Shown here in pieces: positions 8,069 to 16,741 of a stretch of DNA of 64,000 nucleotides (position 1 is its first letter; every line of letters starts with the position of its first letter). The position numbers were made by a program, and so were the translations under genes. This DNA comes from Firmicutes bacterium AF25-13AC (GTDB lineage: Bacteria; Bacillota; Clostridia; Lachnospirales; Lachnospiraceae): NCBI GenBank assembly GCA_003478935.1, contig QUFP01000021.1, positions 1 through 64,000 on the forward strand, in the 5' to 3' direction. The notes beneath the pieces are model-generated. The model was not told the DNA's origin and searched no databases. It saw only the letters and a list, made by a program, of their open reading frames with translations.

Positions 8069-8944
8069 TTAGAACAGTTTTGCATTTTCCATAGTCTGAC
8101 GGTCTTCCTTGTTTTTCGCAATCATACAGAGAGACGCTTTAAGCGTTTCTTCCTCAAGTTCATCACTATTCAACGTAGACAGATACTTTGCCCACTCACT
8201 CAGTTCTGAAATGGAAGGCTGCTGTTTTAACGGCAAAGAGCGAATCTGTTTTGCACAATTTGCTACTGATTCTGCAATTTTCGTGTCAATACTTCTCTGC
8301 ATTTGAAGGATTTCTTTCAACTCTTCGGCTGTTTTTTGCTTAATGTAAAGATAGTTGCAGCGACGTTTCAATGCCTGCGACAGATCTCTGTAGCGGTTAG
8401 ATGTGAGAAATACGATTGGACGCATCTCTTCTGGACAGGTCACGGTACCATACTGCGGAATGGAAATGCTGAAATTCTCCAATACCTCCAACAGCGTGTA
8501 TTCAATCTCCTCTGATGCTTTCTCCACTTCGTCTAACAAAAGGACATAGCGTTTCTTTCCGCTAATTGCCTTTAATATCGGACGTTCAATCAAAAAATCA
8601 CGTCCATAAAAATTGATTTTGCCTACTGCATCCAGCGATTCCTGCAAGTCTTTTCCTGCAAGTGATTCCTTAATCGTTCCCTGGATCGCCTGAATCGTCA
8701 GTAGCTGTTTCTGGTAGTCATAGTCGTACAGAATCTTATCATAAGACAGACCATCGTAGAACTGAACACGCAGAAGCTCCAGATCAAGCATCTTCGCCGT
8801 AGCATAGGCAAGTGACGTTTTTCCAACGCCTGGATCACCTTCTACTAGAAGCGGAACCCCGTTTATCGCGCTCATTACAGCAAAATTAATGTACGAATTT
8901 GAGAGATACCCATTTTCTCTAAGTTTGTTTCCAATTTCTAACAT
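8069..8944 (-). CDS. MoxR-type AAA+ ATPase
   Basis: This AAA+ ATPase of the MoxR/RavA type has 291 aa from the start chosen here. Walker A GDPGVGKT lies at about residues 36-43, Walker B LLLDEVEKA near residue 135, and the sensor SNRYRDLSQALKRRC carries the arginine finger region. MoxR proteins act as hexameric chaperone-like motors that remodel or load partners together with VWA proteins. The start is set at the ATG of 8944, with GGAGG 8 bp upstream; an in-frame GTG five codons earlier overlaps that site. It is the first gene of the three-gene operon and has its own promoter with an inverted repeat. Confidence 0.85.
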   Translation of the reverse strand: MLEIGNKLRENGYLSNSYINFAVMSAINGVPLLVEGDPGVGKTSLAYATAKMLDLELLRVQFYDGLSYDKILYDYDYQKQLLTIQAIQGTIKESLAGKDLQESLDAVGKINFYGRDFLIERPILKAISGKKRYVLLLDEVEKASEEIEYTLLEVLENFSISIPQYGTVTCPEEMRPIVFLTSNRYRDLSQALKRRCNYLYIKQKTAEELKEILQMQRSIDTKIAESVANCAKQIRSLPLKQQPSISELSEWAKYLSTLNSDELEEETLKASLCMIAKNKEDRQTMENAKLF

Positions 8945-8986
8945 TGCATTTCCCTCCACTCCATGTAATATTATGTATTTACGTAT

Positions 8987-9015
8987 ATTATAGTATACAT
9001 ATTACTATATTTCAA
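8987..9015 (-). promoter_or_regulatory. Promoter of the MoxR-VWA operon
   Basis: On the minus strand TTGAAA (9015-9010) and a perfect TATAAT (8992-8987) are spaced by exactly 17 bp, about 45 bp before the MoxR start. Confidence 0.75.
8989..9009. promoter_or_regulatory. Inverted repeat filling the MoxR operon promoter spacer
   Basis: TATAGTA (8989-8995) and TACTATA (9003-9009) form a 7-bp inverted repeat with a 7-bp gap. It occupies the -35/-10 spacer almost exactly, a typical repressor position. The binding protein is unknown. Confidence 0.45.
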
Positions 9016-9060
9016 GCCCCAAGATGAATTTTTGAGGAAATTTAAAATTTTCTGCATTAT

Positions 9061-9108
9061 AATGCCGCTAATCCAAAGCTTCTTCTGCTTAGATTAACGG
9101 CATTTTTT
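9061..9108 (+). terminator. Terminator-like hairpin oriented to the plus strand
   Basis: AATGCCG (9061-9067) pairs with CGGCATT (9098-9104), with further pairing inside (TAATC with GATTA), followed by six T at 9103-9108. The T-run suits plus-strand transcripts, although both neighbouring genes are on the minus strand. It may act on the minus strand only as a weak hairpin. Confidence 0.5.
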
Positions 9109-9132
9109 GTTTTACTTATTGTCATTATGATT

Positions 9133-9656
9133 TTATATATTTTTTTCTTCTCGATACTTCATTACCGCATGCCAGTCATCACGTCCCAAAAAATGTGTAC
9201 CTGAGCGAAGGAAAAATGAAATATTTCCTTCATCATATAAGGTATCTGGCAATATTTCATCTGGGCAAATCAGTCCTTTCTGTCCTAATATTTCACCAAG
9301 CCTCCAGCTACAAGTTCATTAAACTGCAGATGAAGAAATGCAGGTATCTTTTCCTTTACTGCTTTTGGCAAAATCAATTTAAATATAAACTCGTATGCGT
9401 CATTATTATTTGCTAACTGAACTTTTATTGTTTTTTCAGTTGCCTTTCCACCATATGCATCTTCATCCACACCCACACATTCAAATGCAGATTTGATATT
9501 TTCTGGTGTTACTCCCATATATTCATGACACAATAGCTTTTTAATTTCTTCCCGACGAAGCTTCCAATCCTCATAGTTTGTTACCGCATCTCCATTCTCC
9601 AAACGCATCAGCTCTGGAAGGTGTCTGTTTTCAATTTCTTTTTGCAGTCCATTCAT
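9133..9656 (-). pseudogene. Internally deleted alpha/beta hydrolase
   Basis: The N-terminal part (about 120 aa, ending ...KIPAFLHLQFNE) matches the start of large alpha/beta hydrolase family esterases of about 370 aa. It runs into a stop after AGGLVKY. In another frame the sequence continues as LGEILGQKGLICPDEILPD and ends with a typical C-terminal segment GTHFLGRDDWHAVMKY before a TAA at 9133. The core, including the nucleophile elbow and catalytic Asp, is missing, so about 200 residues were lost by an out-of-frame internal deletion. The C-terminal His motif remains. The start used is the second ATG, since the first has no better ribosome site. It is non-functional and lies between a terminator-like hairpin and sbcC. 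Confidence 0.75.
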
Positions 9657-9695
9657 TCTTCTTTTCCGTCCTTTCATTTTCTATGTTTTATGATT

Positions 9696-12600
9696 TTAGT
9701 TTGTTTCAATTTTTATATAGCTGCCAGGACCATCTGTTCCCATCGTCTTTGTGACAAGAATCTTTTTGTTAATAGAATCCTTTAGCTCTGCCACATGTGA
9801 AATGATGCCAACCATACGATTTCCATCTGCCAGATTTGCAAGTGCCTTTAACGCCTGCGAAAGCGCTGCTTCATCTAATGAGCCAAATCCCTCATCCACA
9901 AACATCGTATCAATCTGAATGCCACCTGCCCTTGACTGTATCTCATCCGAAAGACCAAGTGCAAGAGACAAAGCCGCCTGAAAGCTCTCGCCGCCCGAAA
10001 GTGTCCGTACACTTCGCTCACTTCCATTGTAATGATCGATAACATTTAAATCAAGTCCTGCTTTTTCTTTTTTATTTTCGGCATCCTCACGACGCTTTAA
10101 CTCATACTGTCCCTGACTCATCGTCATTAAACGCACATTCGCACGGCGCAGTATGCGCTCAAAATAAGCCATCTGCACATATGTTTCAAGCTCAATTTTA
10201 GGCTTTCCTGTAACCTGACCGTTTGCTGTGTTTGAGAGTTCACGCACCCATACATATTTTTTCTCTGTTTCCTGCATTACTGTCTGGTGTTTCTTAACGC
10301 CAAGAAGTACAGCACGATTCTTCTCATTCTCGGCAAACCAAGTCCGACATTCCTGTGAAGTTTTCTCTTTTTTAAGCGACAATTCCTCCTGTTCTTTTTT
10401 TATCAGTCCTTCCTCCGGCATTGTACCGCCATTGTCTTCTAGCATCGAAAGAATCTGCTTTTTCCCCTCCTCTATACTGTTTCTTAATATTTGCTCATCT
10501 GCCTTCAGGCTGTGCATCTCTTTTTGTGCTGCCTGATATGCCTGCTCAATTTGCTGCTGCTCGAACTCACTTTGTTTCATTTGTTCTTGCAAGCATAAAC
10601 AAAGTTCATGTACTCTTTGGCCATCCCACTGCGAATTCTGTGCCTGCAAAGAATCATATTTTTGCCTCAGACTGTTTTCTCGCTCCTGATTTGCGGCTCG
10701 CTCCTCTGCAATTAAAATCTCTAACTGCTTAAATGCCTCATCTGCTTTTTCTTTTTTTGTCTGTTCCTGCAAAAGTGCTTTTTGCAGCCGATCCTTATTT
10801 TCCGTCTCTGCCTTAAGTCTATTTACCTGCTCTTTTTTCTCCTCATACAATTTGGCAATCGCAAAATCACTTTCTACCTCTTTCTGAAGCTTTTCAATTT
10901 GAAGCTTTGTAATATCAAGCTTTCCTAGCATACCATCAAGGTTTGTCCTTTGCTCTTGCTCTTTTTGCAGCAAATTTTCTTTGCTTTTCTTAAGCTCATC
11001 TTCTTTTTCCTTTAATGATCTTGCATATGAAATCTTCTTGCCCGCCTGCAAAAGCGTCTCCTTTGCCTGCTGCAATTGTTTCGTCAAAAATGTTTCCTTT
11101 TCTGTCTCATTTTTATCAGCTGCAATCTGATCAAGCGACTTTTTCATGCTAGCCGCCTTATCAGTCAGCACTGCATAATTTTCTCTTTCTTTTTGAAACT
11201 GACTGACAGCAAGCTGCTGTTGTTCCTTGGCTTTTACAAGTTCTGTTTTCACGCAATGATACGTCGAGCTTTGTTGTTCTAAGCTTGTCTGTTGTGTCAA
11301 AAGCTGTTCTTTTTTTTGACATAGCTGTTTGAAGCTTTTCTTTAGTAATTCTTCTGCCTGATCACATGTCTTAATTGATTCAAATATTACTTCTTCACTC
11401 TTAAGCCATTTTGTAATTTCATCAAACATATTCTGACGCAGCTTTTGAAGCTGAGCGTAACTTGCTTGTGCCGCGGCACTTGCCTTTTCTGCTTTTCTTT
11501 GTGCTTCATCTGTTTTCTTTTGCATTTCATCAAGTTCTTCACGGCTCACTGTCTGTAAATTCTTTGCTGCCAGAACAGGATGATGCACAGAACCGCACAC
11601 TGGACAAGGCTTGCCCTCTTCAAGTCCTTCGGCTAAAATTCCTGCCTGCGCGTTTAAATAGCATGTCCATGCCTGCTTCCACTCTGACTGGCAGCTTTCA
11701 TATGACGCTATATAAATTTTACACTTTTTTTGAAGCTCTGTATGTATACGCTCCTGCTCTTTTTCTTCTTTCAGCTGTTTTTCAAATTTAGTAAGTTCCT
11801 CAAGGCGATAGTCATTCTCCTTTATCTGTGCTTTTTTCTGTTCCAAAAGTACATCGCAGTCTTTAAGTTCTTCACAAAGCTGCTCTTTTTTCTGTATCAT
11901 CTCATTAAGCTTATCAAGCTGCTCTTTTTGCTGAATGATTGACTGCTCCTTCTTTTTTTGACAGTCGCATGTACTTTTATACTCTGCATAGCTTGTCTGA
12001 TACTGCTCAAGCTGATGTTTTCTATCCTCTACCAGACTTTGACAGCGCTGTTCCTCTCTTCCTGCGTCAGACAGCTTTTCTATCTCAACTTCACAAGCCT
12101 TTATCTGTTCTTCTTGCTGTTTTCTCTGATCAAAGACAGATTGAATAGACTGCTTCAATTCACAAATCGTCTCTTCCGCTTCTAATTTTTGCTTTTGAAT
12201 CTCTTCCCACTCATTTTTTTGCTTTTCAATCTGCTTCATTTGCAAAAGTGCCTGAGAATATGCCACCTCACAATCCTTTAATAGTTCTAGCTGACGATTC
12301 ATTTCTTCTATATACTGTGTCTGCTTTTTTCTTTCCTCAGACTGTCTTAATTGCGTGTTTTCTTTCTCTTTAAGATCATTTTTTACTTGTATAAGCTGTT
12401 TTTCTTCTGATTGAACTGCCTCGCACAACTGCTTATCCTGCTGCAGACGATGTTTTTTTGCTTCTAACTCTTTTTGTCTTGGCTGTTTGTTAACCTGATC
12501 ATTAAAAAATTCCCGTGCCTTTATCACCTTTGGCAGCAAAGTTTCTAATCGTTTTTCTTTTTCCTTGACACTCTCACAAGTTTCTTTATACCTCTGAAGC

Positions 12601-13442
12601 TTTTCTTCATAAACAGCAAGTGTACGCTGTTTGCATGAAAGTTCTTCCTCCTCTTTTTTGAGCATCTGATACTTTTCTTCCCCTGCTGACAAAAATCCTT
12701 CAATTAACTCAATTGCCCGAAGTGTCTGACCGTCAAAGCCATTTTTCTTTAATATGTTCCATTCAGGCTCTTCAATAGCACCATTAGGGCAGACTGCCAT
12801 GCTGAGTTCCTGACTAATGCCTTTTCGCAGATCCTCATATGCTTCTTTTTGTCGGCTAAGTTCTGCCTTAAGAGCATCCTGAAGCTGCTGAAATTTTTCT
12901 GTATGAAATATTCGTCTAAAAATTTCTTTTCTAGTCGCCGTGTCAGCAAAAAGAAGCTTTTGAAAATCTCCCTGGGCAATCATAACAATCTGCGTAAATT
13001 GGCGATAATCCAGGCCTAAAATTTCTGTTACAGCTTTTGTGACATCCTTAGACTTTGACACAATCGGTCTGCTCGAATCTGACAAATATTCAAGCTCTGC
13101 CTCTGCCTTTTGAAGCGTCAAGCCTGTTCCTCTTCCCTTAGGTCGCTGATACTCTGGATTTCTTTTTACGCGATACTTCTCTCCCCTATAGCAAAACGTG
13201 AGCTCTACATATGTTTTTGTCTCTGCTTTTGCATATTTGCTGCGAAACATCTGCGGATCACGCACTGCACCGCTGGCTTCTCCATATAATGCAAATGTGA
13301 TAGCATCAAAAATGCTTGTTTTTCCTGCCCCGGTATCTCCAGTAACCAGATAAAGTCCCTGCGTCCCCAGACGTTCAAAATCAATTGTTATCTCTCCTGC
13401 ATATGGTCCAAACGCACTGACTGTTAACACTTGTGGTCTCAT
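9696..13442 (-). CDS. sbcC: Exonuclease subunit SbcC (Rad50-like)
   Basis: This ATPase subunit of the SbcCD (Mre11-Rad50 type) nuclease has 1248 aa. The complex opens hairpins and processes double-strand breaks at stalled replication forks. Walker A GDTGAGKT is at residues 35-42, the zinc hook CPVCG sits mid-protein between two very long coiled coils, and the ABC signature LSGGESFQAALSLALGL and Walker B MFVDEGFGSLD are near the C-terminus. Length is normal for clostridial SbcC. The start codon overlaps the sbcD stop by 4 bp (ATGA), indicating translational coupling. It is intact despite damaged neighbours. Confidence 0.95.
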   Translation of the reverse strand: MRPQVLTVSAFGPYAGEITIDFERLGTQGLYLVTGDTGAGKTSIFDAITFALYGEASGAVRDPQMFRSKYAKAETKTYVELTFCYRGEKYRVKRNPEYQRPKGRGTGLTLQKAEAELEYLSDSSRPIVSKSKDVTKAVTEILGLDYRQFTQIVMIAQGDFQKLLFADTATRKEIFRRIFHTEKFQQLQDALKAELSRQKEAYEDLRKGISQELSMAVCPNGAIEEPEWNILKKNGFDGQTLRAIELIEGFLSAGEEKYQMLKKEEEELSCKQRTLAVYEEKLQRYKETCESVKEKEKRLETLLPKVIKAREFFNDQVNKQPRQKELEAKKHRLQQDKQLCEAVQSEEKQLIQVKNDLKEKENTQLRQSEERKKQTQYIEEMNRQLELLKDCEVAYSQALLQMKQIEKQKNEWEEIQKQKLEAEETICELKQSIQSVFDQRKQQEEQIKACEVEIEKLSDAGREEQRCQSLVEDRKHQLEQYQTSYAEYKSTCDCQKKKEQSIIQQKEQLDKLNEMIQKKEQLCEELKDCDVLLEQKKAQIKENDYRLEELTKFEKQLKEEKEQERIHTELQKKCKIYIASYESCQSEWKQAWTCYLNAQAGILAEGLEEGKPCPVCGSVHHPVLAAKNLQTVSREELDEMQKKTDEAQRKAEKASAAAQASYAQLQKLRQNMFDEITKWLKSEEVIFESIKTCDQAEELLKKSFKQLCQKKEQLLTQQTSLEQQSSTYHCVKTELVKAKEQQQLAVSQFQKERENYAVLTDKAASMKKSLDQIAADKNETEKETFLTKQLQQAKETLLQAGKKISYARSLKEKEDELKKSKENLLQKEQEQRTNLDGMLGKLDITKLQIEKLQKEVESDFAIAKLYEEKKEQVNRLKAETENKDRLQKALLQEQTKKEKADEAFKQLEILIAEERAANQERENSLRQKYDSLQAQNSQWDGQRVHELCLCLQEQMKQSEFEQQQIEQAYQAAQKEMHSLKADEQILRNSIEEGKKQILSMLEDNGGTMPEEGLIKKEQEELSLKKEKTSQECRTWFAENEKNRAVLLGVKKHQTVMQETEKKYVWVRELSNTANGQVTGKPKIELETYVQMAYFERILRRANVRLMTMSQGQYELKRREDAENKKEKAGLDLNVIDHYNGSERSVRTLSGGESFQAALSLALGLSDEIQSRAGGIQIDTMFVDEGFGSLDEAALSQALKALANLADGNRMVGIISHVAELKDSINKKILVTKTMGTDGPGSYIKIETN

Positions 13443-14572
13443 GATTTGTCCTCCTGTAATCGCGTAAACAGTTCTTCTACAAATTGTTTTTGTTCTATAC
13501 TCATTGGCTGATTGTTCTGCTTTTCGTAAAGTTCTTCAAACAGCTGTTTCTCACTCTTTTGCTTAATCTTACTGTCAAAATCTATTGTCTGCTGCGTTCT
13601 TGTTCTTAGATTGTCATAAGAAAGACCAAGAAGATTTGGATATATAGTGCGAAGCTTCTGCATTCCATCTGGAATATCTTCCTCATCTGTCAGCGTAATC
13701 TGCACATAGTCATCCGTAGCTGTCCCCTGATAAAATGTGCGCGCTGTCACTTCCATATAAGAGCCATGAATTGCCCTAAGATCATGCTTTGGAATTAATG
13801 GAATTGTGCGAATAACAATATCATTCTTTTTTCCCATCTCGATAACAGTAACTGATTTTTCCTGTCCTGCCTCAGAAACTGAATATTTTAATAAAGTTCC
13901 GCAATAACGCACATTTTCTTTTATATTCTGCGGACTATGAATATGACCAAGTGCCGTATAATCAAATGCTTCAAAGATAGATGCATCTATATTGTCAACT
14001 CCGCCAACAACAATATTCTCCGAATCACAGCGGCCTGCACCCGTAACAAATTGATGTGCCACCAAAATATTTCGCTTTTTCATATCAATATCCATATGGT
14101 TTACTGCCGCAAAAACTGCATCCTGATATGACTCAATTTCCTCTTGTCCCAGTGCACGGCGCACAATAGACGGACGAACAAATGGCAAAAGGTAAACTTG
14201 TGCTTCTCCAAATTCATCTGTCAATGTAACCTTCTGTGTACTGCCATCATATACTGTAGACAAGTACACGCCTGATTGCTTCATCAGCCCTGCACCAAAC
14301 GCAATGCGCTCCATTGAATCATGATTGCCGCTGACAGCACATACTTTAATTTTTTGCGCTGCAAGTACATTAAAAAACCAGTCTAACATCATAACAGCCT
14401 CAGTCGGTGGAATAGGTCTGTCATAAATATCTCCCGCCAAAAGGAGTGCGTCTGCATGCTCTTCTACGCAAATTTTGACTACCTGCTCCAAAATATAACG
14501 CTGATCTTCCAGCATTGAAAATTCATTGATCCGCTTTCCAAGATGCAGATCAGAAATATGTATAAATTTCAT
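13439..14572 (-). CDS. sbcD: Exonuclease subunit SbcD (Mre11-like)
   Basis: The metallophosphoesterase nuclease subunit of SbcCD has 377 aa. Phosphoesterase motifs are in order: SDLHLGK (Asp8, His10), GDIYDRP near residue 47, SGNHDS near 80, and later LVAHQFV and GHIHSPQ histidines that complete the two-metal site. It supplies the Mn-dependent endo/exonuclease activity, while SbcC supplies ATP-driven opening. AAGGAG lies 5 bp before the ATG. It is the first gene of the sbcDC operon and overlaps sbcC by 4 bp. Confidence 0.95.
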   Translation of the reverse strand: MKFIHISDLHLGKRINEFSMLEDQRYILEQVVKICVEEHADALLLAGDIYDRPIPPTEAVMMLDWFFNVLAAQKIKVCAVSGNHDSMERIAFGAGLMKQSGVYLSTVYDGSTQKVTLTDEFGEAQVYLLPFVRPSIVRRALGQEEIESYQDAVFAAVNHMDIDMKKRNILVAHQFVTGAGRCDSENIVVGGVDNIDASIFEAFDYTALGHIHSPQNIKENVRYCGTLLKYSVSEAGQEKSVTVIEMGKKNDIVIRTIPLIPKHDLRAIHGSYMEVTARTFYQGTATDDYVQITLTDEEDIPDGMQKLRTIYPNLLGLSYDNLRTRTQQTIDFDSKIKQKSEKQLFEELYEKQNNQPMSIEQKQFVEELFTRLQEDKS

Positions 14573-14598
14573 AGCTTCTCCTTTTGTTCTCTACTTGC

Positions 14599-14654
14599 AA
14601 AAAAACAGCACTAAAAGAAGTGGGCCTTGACCCTATCTTCTCTTTTGTACTGTT
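14599..14654 (-). terminator. Rho-independent terminator of the CoA-transferase transcript
   Basis: Minus-strand stem AACAGTAC.AAAAGA.AAG pairs with CTTCTTTTAGTGCTGTT (14604-14620 with 14637-14654), followed by seven T. It lies 20-75 bp after the CoA-transferase stop. Confidence 0.75.
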
Positions 14655-14672
14655 CTTGTAAAATATATGTTT

Positions 14673-16188
14673 TTACTGTTTGTATTCTACCTCAAACGGA
14701 AGCTGGTCAAGAATATCACGCTTCGCGTCAATACCAGGATACACCTCAATAAGTTTAAGTCCCTTAGGTGTCAGTCTAAATACACAGCGCTCTGTCACAT
14801 ACAAAACCTTCTGCCCATTTTCGATTGCACGCTTTGACGAAAAGCTTATGCTATTAACATGCTCTACAAATTTAGGTACTGATCCTTCTTTTTCAATAGT
14901 AATCTCACCACTTTTTTGTGATACAGTTAAGCCTTTTGCATTAAAGCTCATGCAGAATACAACAGTTGGTGTCTTTGCAGTTATATTGGCAAATCCACCA
15001 ATACCAGCAAATGCACCTGGACCTCTGTGTGCATTAATATTTCCATATTGATCAACCTCAAGTGCACCCATAAAGCATATATCCAAACCGCCATTGTCAT
15101 AAAGATCAAACTGGTTTGCCATGTCGTAGACGGACGCAGCTCCGATCATCGCGCCAAACGCCTCACCAGAAACTGGAAAACCGCCAATACCACCTGATTC
15201 AACAGTCAGTGTTACCATATCGAGCATGCCGCTCTTTCTTGCATAGCGTGAAACCATCTCCGGAATGCCAATTCCAATATTAACAATATCATCAACCTAA
15301 GCTCTTTGGCAGCTCGTCTTCCAATGATTTTTCCGATTGTATTATCCTTGAGCATCTTTTCTGATGCCTGATCAATCTTCTCACTCCAGATATGCCATTC
15401 CTCATATGGAATTTCAAAGCTTCCAGTCAGCGCTGTATACGCTTCATTTCGCTCTTGTGGCTCTGCAACTACAATCGCATCTACCAGACAGCCCGGAATA
15501 ATAGCATTTCGCGGTCGTGACGGCGTGTCTACCAGCTATCTACCTGGACAATTACTTTTCCTCTGTTTGCCTTTACAGCCTGACAAATGGAAAGTGCATC
15601 GCCTGACATAAACATATCGTCAAAAGTAATATTTCCCTTATGGTCTGCCGCAGTTCCCTTTATCAGCGCAATTGTTATTTTCGGAAGCTTATAATAAAGA
15701 AACTCCTCACCATCCACTTCTACATGCTTTACAAGCGAATCGTCAATCGAAACTCGGTTGATTCCTGGTCCCTCCAGTCTCGGATCGACAAATATATCAA
15801 GACCAACCTTTGAAAGTGCACCTGAAAGTCCCCCTGCCTGTGCGCGAATCGCATGAGAAATACAGCCAAGCGGCAAATTGTATGCCTCAAAGCGATCCTC
15901 CAACACAAGCTTTTTTGTGCTCATCATAGCACCAAAATGACCACAAATCAACCTGTCTACTGCCCCGTCACGAATGTATCCTTCAGCATTGTGTTCAGTA
16001 TCCCACACGCCAAATCCTGCACTAGAAACAATTGTCAGATGGGTAGGTGACTGCATTTTCTGATAGCGGCGATAAAGTGCCTCATGCAGCTCCACTGGAT
16101 TTTCAATTCCCACAAAGGAATTAACACATATACAATCTCCATCCCGAATCAAACGGATTGCTTCATCTGATGTCATAATCTCATACAT
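14673..16188 (-). pseudogene. Acyl-CoA:acetate/3-ketoacid CoA-transferase with two frameshifts
   Basis: Read through three frames, the segment encodes a complete family I CoA-transferase of YdiF type (about 505 aa, alpha and beta parts fused). Conserved pieces are GLSGALSKVGLDIFVDPR in the first part, then CLVDAIVVAEPQERNEAYTG-type linker, NIGIGIPEMV, and VESGGIGGFPVSG holding the expected catalytic Glu. The frame is lost near 15534, where AGCTTGG is expected but AGCTGG is seen, and again near 15296, where AGGGTT is expected but AGGTT is seen. Both are single-base losses in short homopolymers. The enzyme would transfer CoA between short-chain acids. It lies directly downstream of a YhcH-type gene. 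It may be a true pseudogene or an assembly error. Confidence 0.8.
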
Positions 16189-16191
16189 AGA

Positions 16192-16605
16192 TTAAGCCTG
16201 CCATTTAACTTTTGCTACGCACTTCTTTACGTGACAAGCTTCTTTTCCAGCACGCATCTGCGGCTTATGAGCAATGCTCGGAGGAAGTACTGCGTAAGAA
16301 CCTGTTGTCAGAATGGACTGACACATTTCTTCTGGCTCCTTCCAGAATGCAACATCACGCTTTTCATCATATTCCTCATCTGCCTCTAAACCAGTTCTGC
16401 TTACTGTGTCGATCTCCTCCTCACCAGAAATGATCCACTGAATATCTGCATAACAATTATGAGTCTCCAGACGGCAATTCTCTGCTGGCTTTGTCTCATA
16501 CTCCTGAATCATAAAATAAAAATCATCATTTACCTGGTAGGTACCAACTTCAAGTGCTGCTAAATCCTGCTTTTTTAAGTAGCAAACTGCTTCTTCGATT
16601 GTCAT
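16192..16605 (-). CDS. YhcH/YjgK/YiaL family protein
   Basis: The 137-aa protein belongs to the YhcH/YjgK/YiaL (DUF386) beta-barrel family, seen often in sialic acid and uronate sugar operons. The metal/sugar-site pattern is visible: ETHNCYADIQWIISGEEEI in the middle, then FWKEPEEM and a late PSIAHKPQM with His. The start is placed at 16605 because AAGGAA lies 6 bp upstream; a longer reading of 12 residues has no ribosome site. It sits 3 bp before the CoA-transferase gene, so the two were co-transcribed. Its exact substrate is not evident. Confidence 0.8.
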   Translation of the reverse strand: MTIEEAVCYLKKQDLAALEVGTYQVNDDFYFMIQEYETKPAENCRLETHNCYADIQWIISGEEEIDTVSRTGLEADEEYDEKRDVAFWKEPEEMCQSILTTGSYAVLPPSIAHKPQMRAGKEACHVKKCVAKVKWQA

Positions 16606-16741
16606 TTCATATTCCTTCCCAAAAAGCGCCCGCATTGGCACTTTCCTGCGTATACTTTATGTAACTTTTTTGCATCTTTCATGCTTTTCTAGCTTACTTA
16701 AAAAATATTTTTTTGTCAAGCATACTACACTATGTTCTTTT

